64,000 nucleotides of DNA from Maioricimonas rarisocia. GTDB lineage: Bacteria > Planctomycetota > Planctomycetia > Planctomycetales > Planctomycetaceae. Each line of letters opens with the position of its first letter. Position 1 is the stretch's first letter. The notes beneath the pieces were generated by a model that saw only the letters and a program-made list of their open reading frames with translations, searched no databases and was not told the DNA's origin. The DNA lies in the NCBI RefSeq assembly GCF_007747795.1, contig NZ_CP036275.1:124001-188000 (forward strand). The letters run 5' to 3'. Position numbers and translations under genes: made by a program. Shown here one piece after another: positions 1 to 10,439 of this stretch.

Positions 1-1621
<1,621 letters not shown>

Positions 1622-1752
1622 GTCTATGTCCCTCGCGTGAGGATATCGGGAAGGTGCTGAGGATGAACTTCAAGCCGAACCCTGATTGTAACTGGCACGG
1701 CTGCGGGAAGCATCCGTCGGTGGACGTCGGCCGCGAGAGACGGCACGGTGAT

Positions 1753-3153
1753 TCACACCTCTGGATGACGCGTGTGCCAGTCGGTCCGCTCCTGGTACGC
1801 GTTGGCGAGTCGAAGGAGAGTCAGCTCGTTGAAGGCGCGGCCGACGAACTGCAGGCCGGTCGGCAGGCCTTTCTCGCCGAAGCCGTTGGGAACCGAAACC
1901 GCGGGGATGCCGGAGGCGTTACTCGCTCCGCCGATCGAGGTCGATGCGAACCCGCGGGACCATTCGTGGAACGGCTGGTCGATCGGTCCCGCCACCGTGC
2001 TGAGCGTGGGGGAAATGACCGCGTCATAGTCTGCGAAGAACTCATCCATGGCCCGCTGGATCTTCCGTCGCAGCCGCTGCGCGTTGATGTAGTCCCTGGC
2101 CGGCGTCATCAGGTCGGAATAGATCCGCCAGCGGTCTTCCTCGGCGGTCATCTCGCGAATCGATCCATCCCGGACCAGCTCTTCGAACACCGTTGCCGCC
2201 TCGCACGAGATGATCGTGCCAGCCACTTCTTCGTACGGCCAGTCCGGAAGTTCGGCCTCTTCGATGTCGGCAAACCCGGCCACGACGTCGCGGGCCGCCT
2301 GGTAGTTGTCGGCGACTTCCTGCTGCAGTCGGTCGGTGGTTCCTTTCAGTTCCGCGAGACGAAATCGCCGCGGTGGTGCGTCGTCGACGGGGTAAGTCCA
2401 GTCGGCGTCGAGGCAGGACTCGTCGTCGGGATCCGCCCCGACCAGAGCGGCGAGGACCAGGCCACAGTCATGCGCGGTCCGGCACATCGGGCCGAGCTTG
2501 TCCATCGTCCAGCTGAGTGCCATCGCTCCGTGGCGGCTGATGCGGCCGTACGTGGGACGGAGCCCGGCGATACCGCAGTAGGCAGCCGGGGTGACGATCG
2601 ACCCCCAGGTTTCCGTTCCGATCGCGAACGGGACGAGACCGGCAGCCACCGCGGAGCCGGGGCCGCTCGAAGACCCGCCGCTCCATCGCGAGGGATCCCA
2701 GGGATTCAGCCCCGGCCCGGTGAATGAGGCATTCGCCTGGTCGTAGCCGAGTCCGCCGGCCAGCTCGACCATCGAAAGTTTGGCGACCAGCACGGCCCCC
2801 GCGTCGGCGAGTTTGCGAACGGCCGTGGCGTCCTTCTCGAAGACCTGATCCTTGAAGGGGGCCGCTCCCCAGCTCGTCGGAGTCCCGGCTGTCGCCAGCA
2901 GATCTTTCACTCCGTACGGAATCCCATGCAGCGGGCCGCGGTCGTTGCCGTCTGTCAGTTCCCGATCGGCACGGTCCGCCTCCTCGAGCGCACGATCCCG
3001 GGTGACGGTGACCACGGCGTTGTATTTCGGTCCGAGTTCATCGCACCGGTCCAGGTAGTATTCGGTCAGTTCCCGTGAGGTGGTGCGACCGTCGCGGAGT
3101 GCGGCACCCAGTTCCGGAACCGTGGCAAAGGGATGGTCGGGAAAGTCGGGCAA
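1753..3153 (-). CDS. Amidase (amidase signature family, GatA-like)
   Basis: The 466-residue product has the amidase-signature fold. K83 lies in HGIPYGVKD, the cis-Ser lies in the GGSSSGPGSAVA loop around residues 159-170, and the nucleophile should be S185 in GTETWGSI. These form the Ser-cisSer-Lys triad that hydrolyses amides. It is cytosolic, with no leader. The start is TTG at 3153 with GGAG about 9 bases upstream; no in-frame ATG occurs before residue 128. The length fits a general amidase or GatA. With no gatB or gatC beside it, a stand-alone amidase is more likely than the tRNA amidotransferase subunit. The usual GTDTGGS motif reads GTETWGS here, which also points away from canonical GatA. 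Confidence 0.88.
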   Translation of the reverse strand: MPDFPDHPFATVPELGAALRDGRTTSRELTEYYLDRCDELGPKYNAVVTVTRDRALEEADRADRELTDGNDRGPLHGIPYGVKDLLATAGTPTSWGAAPFKDQVFEKDATAVRKLADAGAVLVAKLSMVELAGGLGYDQANASFTGPGLNPWDPSRWSGGSSSGPGSAVAAGLVPFAIGTETWGSIVTPAAYCGIAGLRPTYGRISRHGAMALSWTMDKLGPMCRTAHDCGLVLAALVGADPDDESCLDADWTYPVDDAPPRRFRLAELKGTTDRLQQEVADNYQAARDVVAGFADIEEAELPDWPYEEVAGTIISCEAATVFEELVRDGSIREMTAEEDRWRIYSDLMTPARDYINAQRLRRKIQRAMDEFFADYDAVISPTLSTVAGPIDQPFHEWSRGFASTSIGGASNASGIPAVSVPNGFGEKGLPTGLQFVGRAFNELTLLRLANAYQERTDWHTRHPEV

Positions 3154-3329
3154 GGCTCGGTCTCCGCCGTCGACCGCGTGCGCTGACTATCATCAGGGCG
3201 GTCAGCAACGTGTCGATGGGATGGGAATCGATCGACCGAACCGGATAACGTGCACAAGCGGTTCGGAAAACCGTTCTCACCATACCCGCAGCAGACGTGG
3301 AACGGAAAGCGGATTCCGCGCAAGGCGAC

Positions 3330-3899
3330 TCATCCCGCCTGTGTCGACGACGGCTCAGCCGGCGTGTCGAGTCCCTTGTCCCGGCGAATCTGTCGAGCCG
3401 CGCCGATGACTTCGTTCACCAGTCGACCGTTCTCCTCGATGGCCGAATACTCGAACCAGCTCGTTCCGAAGTTCGCGAGAATCGTCAGCGTCGCGAGCGT
3501 GAAGTGGATGGTCGATGCACCGGCCATTGACGTATTCGAAGCCGGGTCGGCAATGGCACCGAAGGCTCCGGTGACGATGATCAGCAGAATGCAGGCAATC
3601 ATGCCCGGCAGGGCCCGGTACTTGAGCCGGATGTTCTGTTTTCGGGCGGCCGCGCCCAGGCCGTACGCTTCGCTGGTCTCTTCGATCCAGCGGCCGGTGC
3701 CCATGAAGTACGTCAGTGCGACCGCGTGAACGAGCATCGCCAGCAATCCGGCCCCGATCGCAACGAGAAAATGCAGGCTGACCGCCTGCCGGGCCGTCTC
3801 ACTCAGTGACCCCGCGTCGCCGATCTGCCACCCGCAGACGAACGCTGCCACGAGGGACAGATTTCCGATCGTTGCGAGCGTGAGGAAGATTCGATTCAC
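3330..3899 (-). CDS. Small integral membrane protein, about four helices
   Basis: This 189-residue protein has hydrophobic segments at about residues 3-24, 42-67, 99-118 and 128-148, separated by short polar loops. It looks like a four-helix inner-membrane protein with both ends cytoplasmic. A histidine in the second helix (LVHAVALTYFMG) and one in the fourth (STIHFTLATL) are suggestive of metal or haem contacts but this is not established. I do not recognise a named family. It lies just upstream of nothing obviously related and shares its strand with the CPXCG gene at 3950. It is probably real because hydrophobicity and codon use are coherent along the whole frame. Confidence 0.7.
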   Translation of the reverse strand: MNRIFLTLATIGNLSLVAAFVCGWQIGDAGSLSETARQAVSLHFLVAIGAGLLAMLVHAVALTYFMGTGRWIEETSEAYGLGAAARKQNIRLKYRALPGMIACILLIIVTGAFGAIADPASNTSMAGASTIHFTLATLTILANFGTSWFEYSAIEENGRLVNEVIGAARQIRRDKGLDTPAEPSSTQAG

Positions 3900-3949
3900 G
3901 ATGACAATCCTGCGGCTGCAGACTCCGGGGGCGAAGGGGACCGGGCGAA

Positions 3950-4135
3950 CTACTCATGCTCGGCGTCGACGCGGATATCGTCCGGTCTGGTGACGGTCAC
4001 TTTCAGCGTGACCGGGTGGCAGCAGACCGGGCAGTCCTCCGTGTACTCCTGCTCCCGTCCCATCGACACGTCGACGGGAGTCACGATCGGTTCGCCGCAG
4101 CTGGGACAGATGTATTCCGCTTCATCCATGGCCAT
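3950..4135 (-). CDS. CPXCG motif-containing cysteine-rich protein
   Basis: This protein of about 60 residues has two zinc-knuckle pairs, CPSC near residue 10 and CPVC near residue 35. They flank the stretch ITPVDVSMGREQEYTEDC typical of the CPXCG (Cys-rich CPXG) family of small bacterial proteins. Zinc binding by the four cysteines is expected; the cellular role is unknown. The ATG at 4135 is chosen; a GTG one codon earlier and an ATG two codons later are also possible, and no strong ribosome site separates them. It lies 50 bp upstream of the membrane protein gene at 3330-3899 and may be co-transcribed with it. Confidence 0.8.
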   Translation of the reverse strand: MAMDEAEYICPSCGEPIVTPVDVSMGREQEYTEDCPVCCHPVTLKVTVTRPDDIRVDAEHE

Positions 4136-4294
4136 CACGTTGCAGAGTCGACGAGGCCGCGCTGACGGGAGAGGTTCGACGGCGGTGCAGCGAATCGCGC
4201 CAGGCCGCGACCCACAACCCGATTGTAGCGGAGGACGTTCGGCGGGGCAGCAGTCCGGCAGGGAGTGAGAAAGGCTGACGGAACCGGGCCAACG

Positions 4295-4329
4295 AAAAAA
4301 GCCCGGCGAGTGCGGGACTCACCGGGCTT
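4295..4329 (-). terminator. Rho-independent terminator of the gene at 4354-4905
   Basis: Read on the minus strand, GCCCGG and CCGGGC form a stem enclosing an inner GAGT/ACTC stem, followed directly by six T residues. It begins 25 bp past the stop codon of the 4354-4905 gene, which is the expected place for its intrinsic terminator. Confidence 0.85.
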
Positions 4330-4353
4330 CGATTTTCAGAATGCTCGCACCCG

Positions 4354-4905
4354 TTACGGGCTCTGGAGCTTCTTGATCTGGTCTTCCAGATCGTTCGTCT
4401 CGCTCAGGTTGACGATTCCAACCGTCAGGCCGGCGATCGCCGTGCCGAGCAGACCGGCTTCGAGGTAGCCGAAGTTGTAGTAGTCCTGACCACGAACCAC
4501 GTCGCCGCGGGCAACGATCGTCGCCATCGAGCGGGACGCAGGCGGAGCAGCGTTGGTCGACCAGACGCGGAACGCCTGACGGCTGTTGCCAGCCGCGACT
4601 TCGTACACGCCGCCGCGCAGGTTTTCGACGCTGTAGACGCCCTTGGCGTCGGTCGTGGTCGTCGCGACTTCGCGGCCGTCCTGATGGACCGTCACGACGG
4701 CTCCATCAATCGGCTGACCCTGAAGGTCGACGAACTGGCCCTGCAGCGAGCCGTCCGCCGAGAGGGCCACGTCGACGACAGCGGTCTGCTGTGCCGTGCG
4801 GACCACGGGCTGAGGGCCGGCCGCCAGGGCCGGGGCGCTCGGAAGGACCGTGCCAAGGCACGCCAGTCCGGCCGCCAGTTTTCCGAAGAGAGAAGCTTTT
4901 TTCAT
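4354..4905 (-). CDS. Secreted carboxypeptidase-regulatory-like domain protein
   Basis: The 183-residue product starts MKKASLFGKLAAGLACL and has a clear signal peptide ending ALAAG near residue 29. The middle, residues about 53-125, is a beta-sandwich of the carboxypeptidase-regulatory (CarbopepD_reg) type: GQFVDLQGQPIDGAVVTVH followed by TTDAKGVYSVENLRGG. A single hydrophobic helix near residues 148-167 precedes a short polar tail and probably anchors the protein. The start is ATG at 4905 with AAGGACG about 9 bases upstream; the frame stays open upstream but looks non-coding. Proteins like this are thought to bind other envelope components. A dedicated terminator follows, so it is probably monocistronic. 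Confidence 0.8.
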   Translation of the reverse strand: MKKASLFGKLAAGLACLGTVLPSAPALAAGPQPVVRTAQQTAVVDVALSADGSLQGQFVDLQGQPIDGAVVTVHQDGREVATTTTDAKGVYSVENLRGGVYEVAAGNSRQAFRVWSTNAAPPASRSMATIVARGDVVRGQDYYNFGYLEAGLLGTAIAGLTVGIVNLSETNDLEDQIKKLQSP

Positions 4906-5264
4906 GTTTGTGCCGTCCTTGTTTCTGACACGTGTGAGACGCGGTGCAACCAGAATTCGGTCTCGAATGAAGCCCGCCCCCCCTGAGGACGGTCGATTCA
5001 GCTGGAGTGATTCCAGTCCCCGAGACAAGGATTCGGCAAACGGAGAGAGAACGCACACTGGAATTGAAACCGCGGAGCTCTTTTTCGCCGTCTTCGGACG
5101 CCGAACCCGGACCGAGACGACGGATCGACCGGCGGAACGGCAGATGTTGCCGATCAGCACCGAATCGGGCAACGAAGCTCCAGACACAACCGCGGCCGGC
5201 TCCGGGGACAGATTGCTCTGCCGCCGGACCGGCCGTGTGGTCGTATTCGAGTTGTCGCGCTGAG
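4906..5264. other. Intergenic region, no gene seen
   Basis: About 360 bp lie between the hflX stop and the start of the secreted protein gene. Apart from the ribosome-binding site AAGGACG just upstream of 4905 (minus strand) I see no gene, repeat or convincing promoter. Confidence 0.5.
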
Positions 5265-6596
5265 TCAGGAGCCGGACGGCATGGCCCCGTCGAGCAGCGT
5301 CAGTTCGGTCTCGTCGTCGGTGGGAAGCATGTAGGCGAAGCGACGAGGGATTCGGCAATGCAGAGTGACGCGGCTGTCGTGGTACGTCGTTTCAAGCACC
5401 TCGGTGTGCTCCGAAAGGAACGCCAGCAGACGCCCGTTCCCCGCGCTGGCGTCGACGCGGGCGTCCACATAACCATCTCCCAGACGATCGGCGACTGCAG
5501 CAGCGAGACGGTCCAGGCCGTGGCCGGTCGCGGCCGACGTCGTCACCGATTGTGGATAGCGGGCCCGCAACACGTCGACATGCGAACGGTCTTCAATGGC
5601 GTCGACCTTGTTCAACACCAGGATCGGTTCCGTCGCATCCGCACCAAGGTCCGCAAGGACCTCGTTGACAGTGTCGATCTGCTGCACGGCCTGCGGATGA
5701 CTGGCGTCCACGACATGCAACAGCAGATCTGCATGGCGTGCTTCTTCCAGCGTCGAGCGGAATGATGCAACCAGATGGTGAGGCAGGTTGCGAATGAACC
5801 CGACTGTATCGCTCAGCAGCACATCACCCCAGTTGGGGAGTGACCACTTGCGGGTACGTGTGTCGAGAGTGGCGAACAGCTTGTCGGCGATGTACATGTT
5901 CTCGCCGGTCAGTGCCTGCATGAGCGTGCTCTTGCCGGCGTTTGTGTAACCGACAAGAGACACCGACATGTGCTTGCGGCGTCCGGCGACCTGACGTTCG
6001 CGACGGCCTTCGACGTCGCGCAGTCGGCGCTGCAGATCGGCAATGCGTCGGTCGACGAGCCGGCGGTCGGTTTCGAGCTGCTTTTCACCAGGGCCCTTGC
6101 CGCTGCCGATGCCACCCTCGATACGCTCCAGGTGGGTCCACATGCGGGTCAGCCGGGGCCGCATGTACAGCAGCTGCGCCAGTTCGACCTGCAACTTCGC
6201 TTCATAAGTACGGGCGTGCGTGGCAAAGATGTCGAGGATCACCTCACTGCGGTCCACGACCTGCGTTCCGGTTTCCTCTTCGATGTGCTTGCCCTGCGAG
6301 GGGCTGAGGTGGTTGTCGAACACGATCAGGTCGGCATCGCGGCTGCCGATCATCTGCTTCAGTTCGACCAGCTTGCCGCGACCGATGTAGGTACCGGCAT
6401 CGGGCTTGTCCCGCACCTGCAGCATGTCTCCGACAATTTCGGCGCCGGCCGTTTCCGCGAGTCCCCGCATTTCATCCAGGGCCCGCTCGCGATGTTCTTT
6501 TCGAGAGGGATCGAGCACGGCGACGAGTACGGCGCGACGTGCACTGACTTTCCGGTCGTCTCGGTTCGGTTCACCCAAGGAAATCTGATCCTCCAT
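5265..6596 (-). CDS. hflX: GTPase HflX
   Basis: This 443-residue protein is a full-length HflX, the ribosome-associated GTPase that splits stalled 70S ribosomes. The N-terminal HflX domain includes GTYIGRGKLVELK and IVFDNHLSPSQ. A basic linker with GGIGSGKGPGEKQLETDRR follows, then the G domain: P-loop GYTNAGKST, G3 DTVGF and G4 NKVD. A short C-terminal domain follows. The chosen start is ATG at 6596 (MEDQISLGEPN); a TTG nine codons upstream is possible. It is divergently oriented from the membrane protein gene at 6958, so the 360 bp between them should hold both promoters. Confidence 0.95.
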   Translation of the reverse strand: MEDQISLGEPNRDDRKVSARRAVLVAVLDPSRKEHRERALDEMRGLAETAGAEIVGDMLQVRDKPDAGTYIGRGKLVELKQMIGSRDADLIVFDNHLSPSQGKHIEEETGTQVVDRSEVILDIFATHARTYEAKLQVELAQLLYMRPRLTRMWTHLERIEGGIGSGKGPGEKQLETDRRLVDRRIADLQRRLRDVEGRRERQVAGRRKHMSVSLVGYTNAGKSTLMQALTGENMYIADKLFATLDTRTRKWSLPNWGDVLLSDTVGFIRNLPHHLVASFRSTLEEARHADLLLHVVDASHPQAVQQIDTVNEVLADLGADATEPILVLNKVDAIEDRSHVDVLRARYPQSVTTSAATGHGLDRLAAAVADRLGDGYVDARVDASAGNGRLLAFLSEHTEVLETTYHDSRVTLHCRIPRRFAYMLPTDDETELTLLDGAMPSGS

Positions 6597-6957
6597 TACC
6601 CGTAGAAGCGTGCGTCGACTCAATGTCGTCGCAACCAGTTCTATTGTATCCGTCCGTCCGGGGGCCGCCGAGGTATCTCTCGCAAAATGTGTGGCCGTCG
6701 TACGTTTTCGCCGGTTCGCCTCGGGAGTTTCCCGGTCTCTGCTGTCGAGGGCCCGGCCCTGACGCCGCCATTCCGGTTCAGATGGACACGAATGCCTGCC
6801 TGCGGTTCGCAGAACGACCCGATTACGCAGGCGATTTCCCGTCGCGGGACGTCCCGTGGGCTAGATTTGAAGCGTGCGAATCTGGCGTGTGTGCGCCAGG
6901 TTCGCCACAGGGTGATCCCTGTTTCCCCTGCAATCCGGACAACCTGTGACGCGCGCC
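6597..6957. other. Divergent intergenic region between hflX and a membrane protein gene
   Basis: The 361 bp between two outward-facing genes should hold promoters for both. I see no gene, repeat or strong -10/-35 pair that I would defend. Confidence 0.4.
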
Positions 6958-8850
6958 ATGACCCCCCAAATGGCAACTCCGGCATGCGACGAAGGCCGGA
7001 AGACACCCGGCAGCTGGACATCCTGGAGGATGGTTCTCTGCGGCTTCTATGTCGCTGTTGCGCTGACGGCCGCACTCCCGATGGCCATGAATCAGGCCGA
7101 TCCTGATCTGTGGGGACACGTCCAGTTCGGACGGGAGCTGCTCCGCGACGGGACGCTGCCGCGCACGGCGACCTGGACCTTCACGGCCGCCGGGCACCGC
7201 TGGATCAATCACGAGATCCTCTCCGAACTGGCAATGGCCTGGTCCGTCGAACAGTTCGGTCCGGCGGGACTCCTCTGGGGCAAGTTCGGCCTGAGTTTGA
7301 TCCTCATCGGTCTGATCATGGCCGCCGCAATTCGCCGCGGTGTCCATCCTGTTCTGACGGCGCTGGCGGTGCTGCTGGTGGCGGTCAATGTCGAAGCGCA
7401 CTGGCACTTCCGCCCGCAGATTGCCGGCTACACACTGTTCGCCGTGCTGATCGCGTGGATCGACGCCGTATTCGCCAATGCGCCGGTCGATGTGTCGCAG
7501 GTGTGGCGGTCCGCCCGCGCCCGCTGGGGCCGCCTGCGTTCCCAGCCGGTTGCAGACGATCAGGCGCCCACGTCTTTACCAACCTCGCCTCGCGGAACCT
7601 GGACGCTGTGGCTGTCGCCGCTGCTGTTCTGCCTGTGGGCGAACAGCCATGGCAGTTTTGTGGCCGGACTCGCCGTGTTCATTGCCTACCTGGCCACACG
7701 GTCGGTTGGCCTGCTGCTGATTCACGGTTGGAAGGCTGTGCCGGGCGTCCTCCAGCTCGCCGGAATCGCACTGGCGTCCGCGGCAGGGACACTGGCCAAT
7801 CCGTACGGCGTCGACCTGCATGCGTGGCTGTTTTCGGCACTGCATATTCCCCGTCCGGAAATTCAGGACTGGGAGAGCGTCAGTCTGTTGTCAGACGAGG
7901 CGGCCGGACTGCGGCTGCTGATGCTGATCGGCGCGGTCGGCCTGTGGCAGACCCGCCGCAAACGGGATGTGGCCGAGCTGGCCGTACTCGCCGTCGTGTT
8001 GTGGCAGGCCGTTTCGCACATCCGGCATCTGCCGTTTCTGGCGATGCTGTTCGGCTTCTGGATTCCGGTGCACCTCAACTCGTGGCTGATGCCGGCCGGC
8101 CAGGCCCTTGGAGCCCGATATCGGGAGAGGCCTCGAGCCCGCTCCGTGGCGGTGGCGGGGCTGGCCGCGTGGATGGGGCTGGTCGCCATCTCGCTCGGGC
8201 CGCAACTCACCCGGCTGAAAGTCGATCGCTCCCGCTTTCCCGTAGCCGCGATGCAGTACATGCGCGAAGCGGGCCTTTATGGCAATGTGCTGGTGACATT
8301 CAACTGGGCACAGTATGCGATCGGATGCTTCGCCAGACAGGCCGAGGAGACGGCCGGGGCACATCGCTCGCAGGTGGCGGTCGACGGGCGGTTTCGTACG
8401 TGCTATCCGCAGGAAGTGATCGACATCTACTTTGACTTCCTGTTCGGGGCCGACTCGACGCATCCCCGGCATCGCAGCACGCTGTCGGGACCGGTGGATC
8501 CGGCACGAGCCCTGTCATGGTCAGAACCGGACCTGCTGATTGTCAGTCGCCGCCAAAGACCTCCACTGCGGACAATCCATGCGCATGCGAACAATTGGGT
8601 GTTAGTGTATCAGGATGAGCTGTCGCAAATATGGGGCCGAAAGGATCGATATGGTGATTCGGCCAGTCCTCACTATTTGCCTCCAACATCACGCCGTGTG
8701 TGCGACGTAGTGCAGTCGGGCTGGGCCGCCTGGCCAGCGACGTCGTCCGCGGGACCGGCCCGAGATCTGGCAAAGAATCGGCCGGTCGGGGCGTCATTCG
8801 GTGAGGCAGCCGCCACAAGTCGGAGCAGCTCGGAAAGCGTCTGGAAATAG
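6958..8850 (+). CDS. Polytopic membrane protein, PMT/glycosyltransferase-like
   Basis: The roughly 630-residue product has many hydrophobic segments between residues 25 and 420. The first extracytoplasmic loop reads MNQADPDLWGHVQFGRELL, then TATWTFTAAGHRWINHEILSEL. An acidic DPDLWxH loop after helix 1 resembles the catalytic loop of GT-C type glycosyltransferases and related planctomycete membrane proteins. The soluble C-terminal part, about residues 420-600, contains FNWAQYAIGCFA and VDGRFRTCYPQEVIDIYFDF. Transfer from a lipid-linked sugar is an inference; the sugar and acceptor are unknown. The ATG at 6958 is used; a GTG at 6946 and an ATG at 6970 are alternatives and no clear ribosome site decides. 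Confidence 0.75.
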   Translation: MTPQMATPACDEGRKTPGSWTSWRMVLCGFYVAVALTAALPMAMNQADPDLWGHVQFGRELLRDGTLPRTATWTFTAAGHRWINHEILSELAMAWSVEQFGPAGLLWGKFGLSLILIGLIMAAAIRRGVHPVLTALAVLLVAVNVEAHWHFRPQIAGYTLFAVLIAWIDAVFANAPVDVSQVWRSARARWGRLRSQPVADDQAPTSLPTSPRGTWTLWLSPLLFCLWANSHGSFVAGLAVFIAYLATRSVGLLLIHGWKAVPGVLQLAGIALASAAGTLANPYGVDLHAWLFSALHIPRPEIQDWESVSLLSDEAAGLRLLMLIGAVGLWQTRRKRDVAELAVLAVVLWQAVSHIRHLPFLAMLFGFWIPVHLNSWLMPAGQALGARYRERPRARSVAVAGLAAWMGLVAISLGPQLTRLKVDRSRFPVAAMQYMREAGLYGNVLVTFNWAQYAIGCFARQAEETAGAHRSQVAVDGRFRTCYPQEVIDIYFDFLFGADSTHPRHRSTLSGPVDPARALSWSEPDLLIVSRRQRPPLRTIHAHANNWVLVYQDELSQIWGRKDRYGDSASPHYLPPTSRRVCDVVQSGWAAWPATSSAGPARDLAKNRPVGASFGEAAATSRSSSESVWK

Positions 8851-8932
8851 CGGGCAGGCTGTCAGGAGGTTCCTTCGGGAGAGACAGCGTGCTACCCGGT
8901 GAGCGGAGCAGGAGCAGACGCAACGTTGAACA

Positions 8933-8964
8933 CCCCGTGACCCGCACAGCGGTGTCTCACGGGG
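8933..8964. terminator. Inverted repeat after the 6958-8850 gene, terminator-like
   Basis: CCCCGTGA and TCACGGGG form an 8-bp stem with a 16-base loop, 83 bp past the stop. No T-tract follows, so it may be a weak terminator or an mRNA-stabilising hairpin. Confidence 0.35.
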
Positions 8965-9095
8965 CCGATTGATGGGCCATTCAGACGGACAGGATCGGGA
9001 CACCGCCGGGCCGCGGTGCCTGAAGCGACATTGTCGTCGACATCGTTGCGGGCGCGATGTTATGGACATCAAACAGAGTGCGCGGCGAGAGATCG

Positions 9096-10232
9096 ATGAC
9101 CCGGGATATCCTATACGTTGATGACGAGGAAACGAACCTCATTGTCTTCGAGTCTGCGTTCGAAGACGACTTCAACATCCGTACCGCAACCAATGCCGCC
9201 GAGGCGCTCGAGATTCTCGACGAGCACCCGATCCCGGTTGTGGTCGCTGACCAGCGCATGCCGGAGATGACCGGTGTCGAGATGTTCGCGATACTGCGGC
9301 AGAAGTACCCGCATACCCAGCGGGTCATCCTGACCGGATACGCCGATTCCGAAGCGATCATCGATGCGATCAACGAAGGTCAGGTGTATCAGTACGTTCG
9401 CAAGCCCTGGCAGCGCATCGAGCTGCTGGCGGTCCTCCGACGGGCCCTGCAGGCCCATGATCTGTCGCTGCAGAACTCGGTACTGACCGACCGTTTGCTC
9501 GTCTCGGAACGGAGCGCCATGCTGGGCCAGGCCACCGCCCGCATCGCCCACGAAATGTCGAATCAGCTCAACGTCCTGCCGCTGCTGGAAGTGATCGAGG
9601 ACGACTACGCCGCCGACGAACAGCTCGCTCAGCTCGCCGAAATCGCCCGCAGCACCTACGAGCGGCTGAACGAACTTGTCGCAGAAGTGAAGGACTTCAT
9701 GCGGTTCGACACGCGGGCATTCGATCGGCAACCGCTGAACCTTGCCGAGTGCGTGCAGGAACTTGTTTCCTTCCTGCGGTTTCACCGTTCGGTGCCGCAT
9801 GAGCGCCTGAGTGTGAAAATGGCCGGGGCACCGGTTGTAAACGGCAACAAGCTGAAGCTGCACCAGGTGATGCTCAACCTCGTGCAGAATGCCGCCGACG
9901 CGATCGACGAGACCGACGACGGGATGATCGAACTGACACTCGGCCAGCTTCCGGACCAGGCGGTCATCTCGGTCGCCGATAACGGCTGTGGTATGCCTGC
10001 GGATCTGCTCGAGCGAATCTGGGAGCCGTTCTTCACCACGAAGGGAACCAACGGCAACGGGATGGGACTCGACATCACCCGTCAGCTTGTCGAAAGCCAC
10101 GACGGGACCATCGAGTGCAGCTCGACGCCCGGCGAAGGGGCCCGCTTTACCATCTACCTGCCGCTCTCTGATGAGCAGGAGATCACGGGCGACTGCACCG
10201 AAACATCGCAGGCGACCCACTCGTTTCGCTGA
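9096..10232 (+). CDS. Hybrid response regulator-histidine kinase
   Basis: The 378-residue protein joins an N-terminal receiver domain to a histidine kinase. In the receiver, D9-D10, phosphoacceptor D52 (VVVADQRMPEM), T80 and K103 are all in place. A HisKA-like segment has the H-box ARIAHEMSNQLN with H152. The ATPase domain shows the N-box (MLNLVQNAADA), G1 (DNGCGMP), F-box (EPFFTTK) and G2 (NGMGLDI). It has no membrane segment, so it is a cytosolic phosphorelay protein whose kinase activity may be set by phosphorylation of its own receiver. The ATG at 9096 follows a GGCGAGAG ribosome site; an ATG at 9057 is less likely. No partner regulator lies beside it. Confidence 0.9.
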   Translation: MTRDILYVDDEETNLIVFESAFEDDFNIRTATNAAEALEILDEHPIPVVVADQRMPEMTGVEMFAILRQKYPHTQRVILTGYADSEAIIDAINEGQVYQYVRKPWQRIELLAVLRRALQAHDLSLQNSVLTDRLLVSERSAMLGQATARIAHEMSNQLNVLPLLEVIEDDYAADEQLAQLAEIARSTYERLNELVAEVKDFMRFDTRAFDRQPLNLAECVQELVSFLRFHRSVPHERLSVKMAGAPVVNGNKLKLHQVMLNLVQNAADAIDETDDGMIELTLGQLPDQAVISVADNGCGMPADLLERIWEPFFTTKGTNGNGMGLDITRQLVESHDGTIECSSTPGEGARFTIYLPLSDEQEITGDCTETSQATHSFR

Positions 10233-10439
10233 TTGCGTCCTTTCTCCGGACGCGGGGTCTGGTGCGCGCGGGCCGCCGGCTGCGCTGAAGCGGAGCGTAT
10301 CGCGCCGCGCCCTTTCGTGATGTGGGGGCGGTACGGGCGCATTTGGCGTCCGAAGTCTGCATAATCGGCTGCATCTCAACGTTCGTCCTGCAGACAACCC
10401 GGCGCATTGCGCATTCGCTTCTGAAGAGGGAGGTGGCTG

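Noticed and set aside
7110-8435. A 441-codon second plus-strand frame
   Set aside because: Shifted frame inside the membrane protein gene; the other frame gives regular hydrophobic helices, this one gives Arg/Gly-rich noise.
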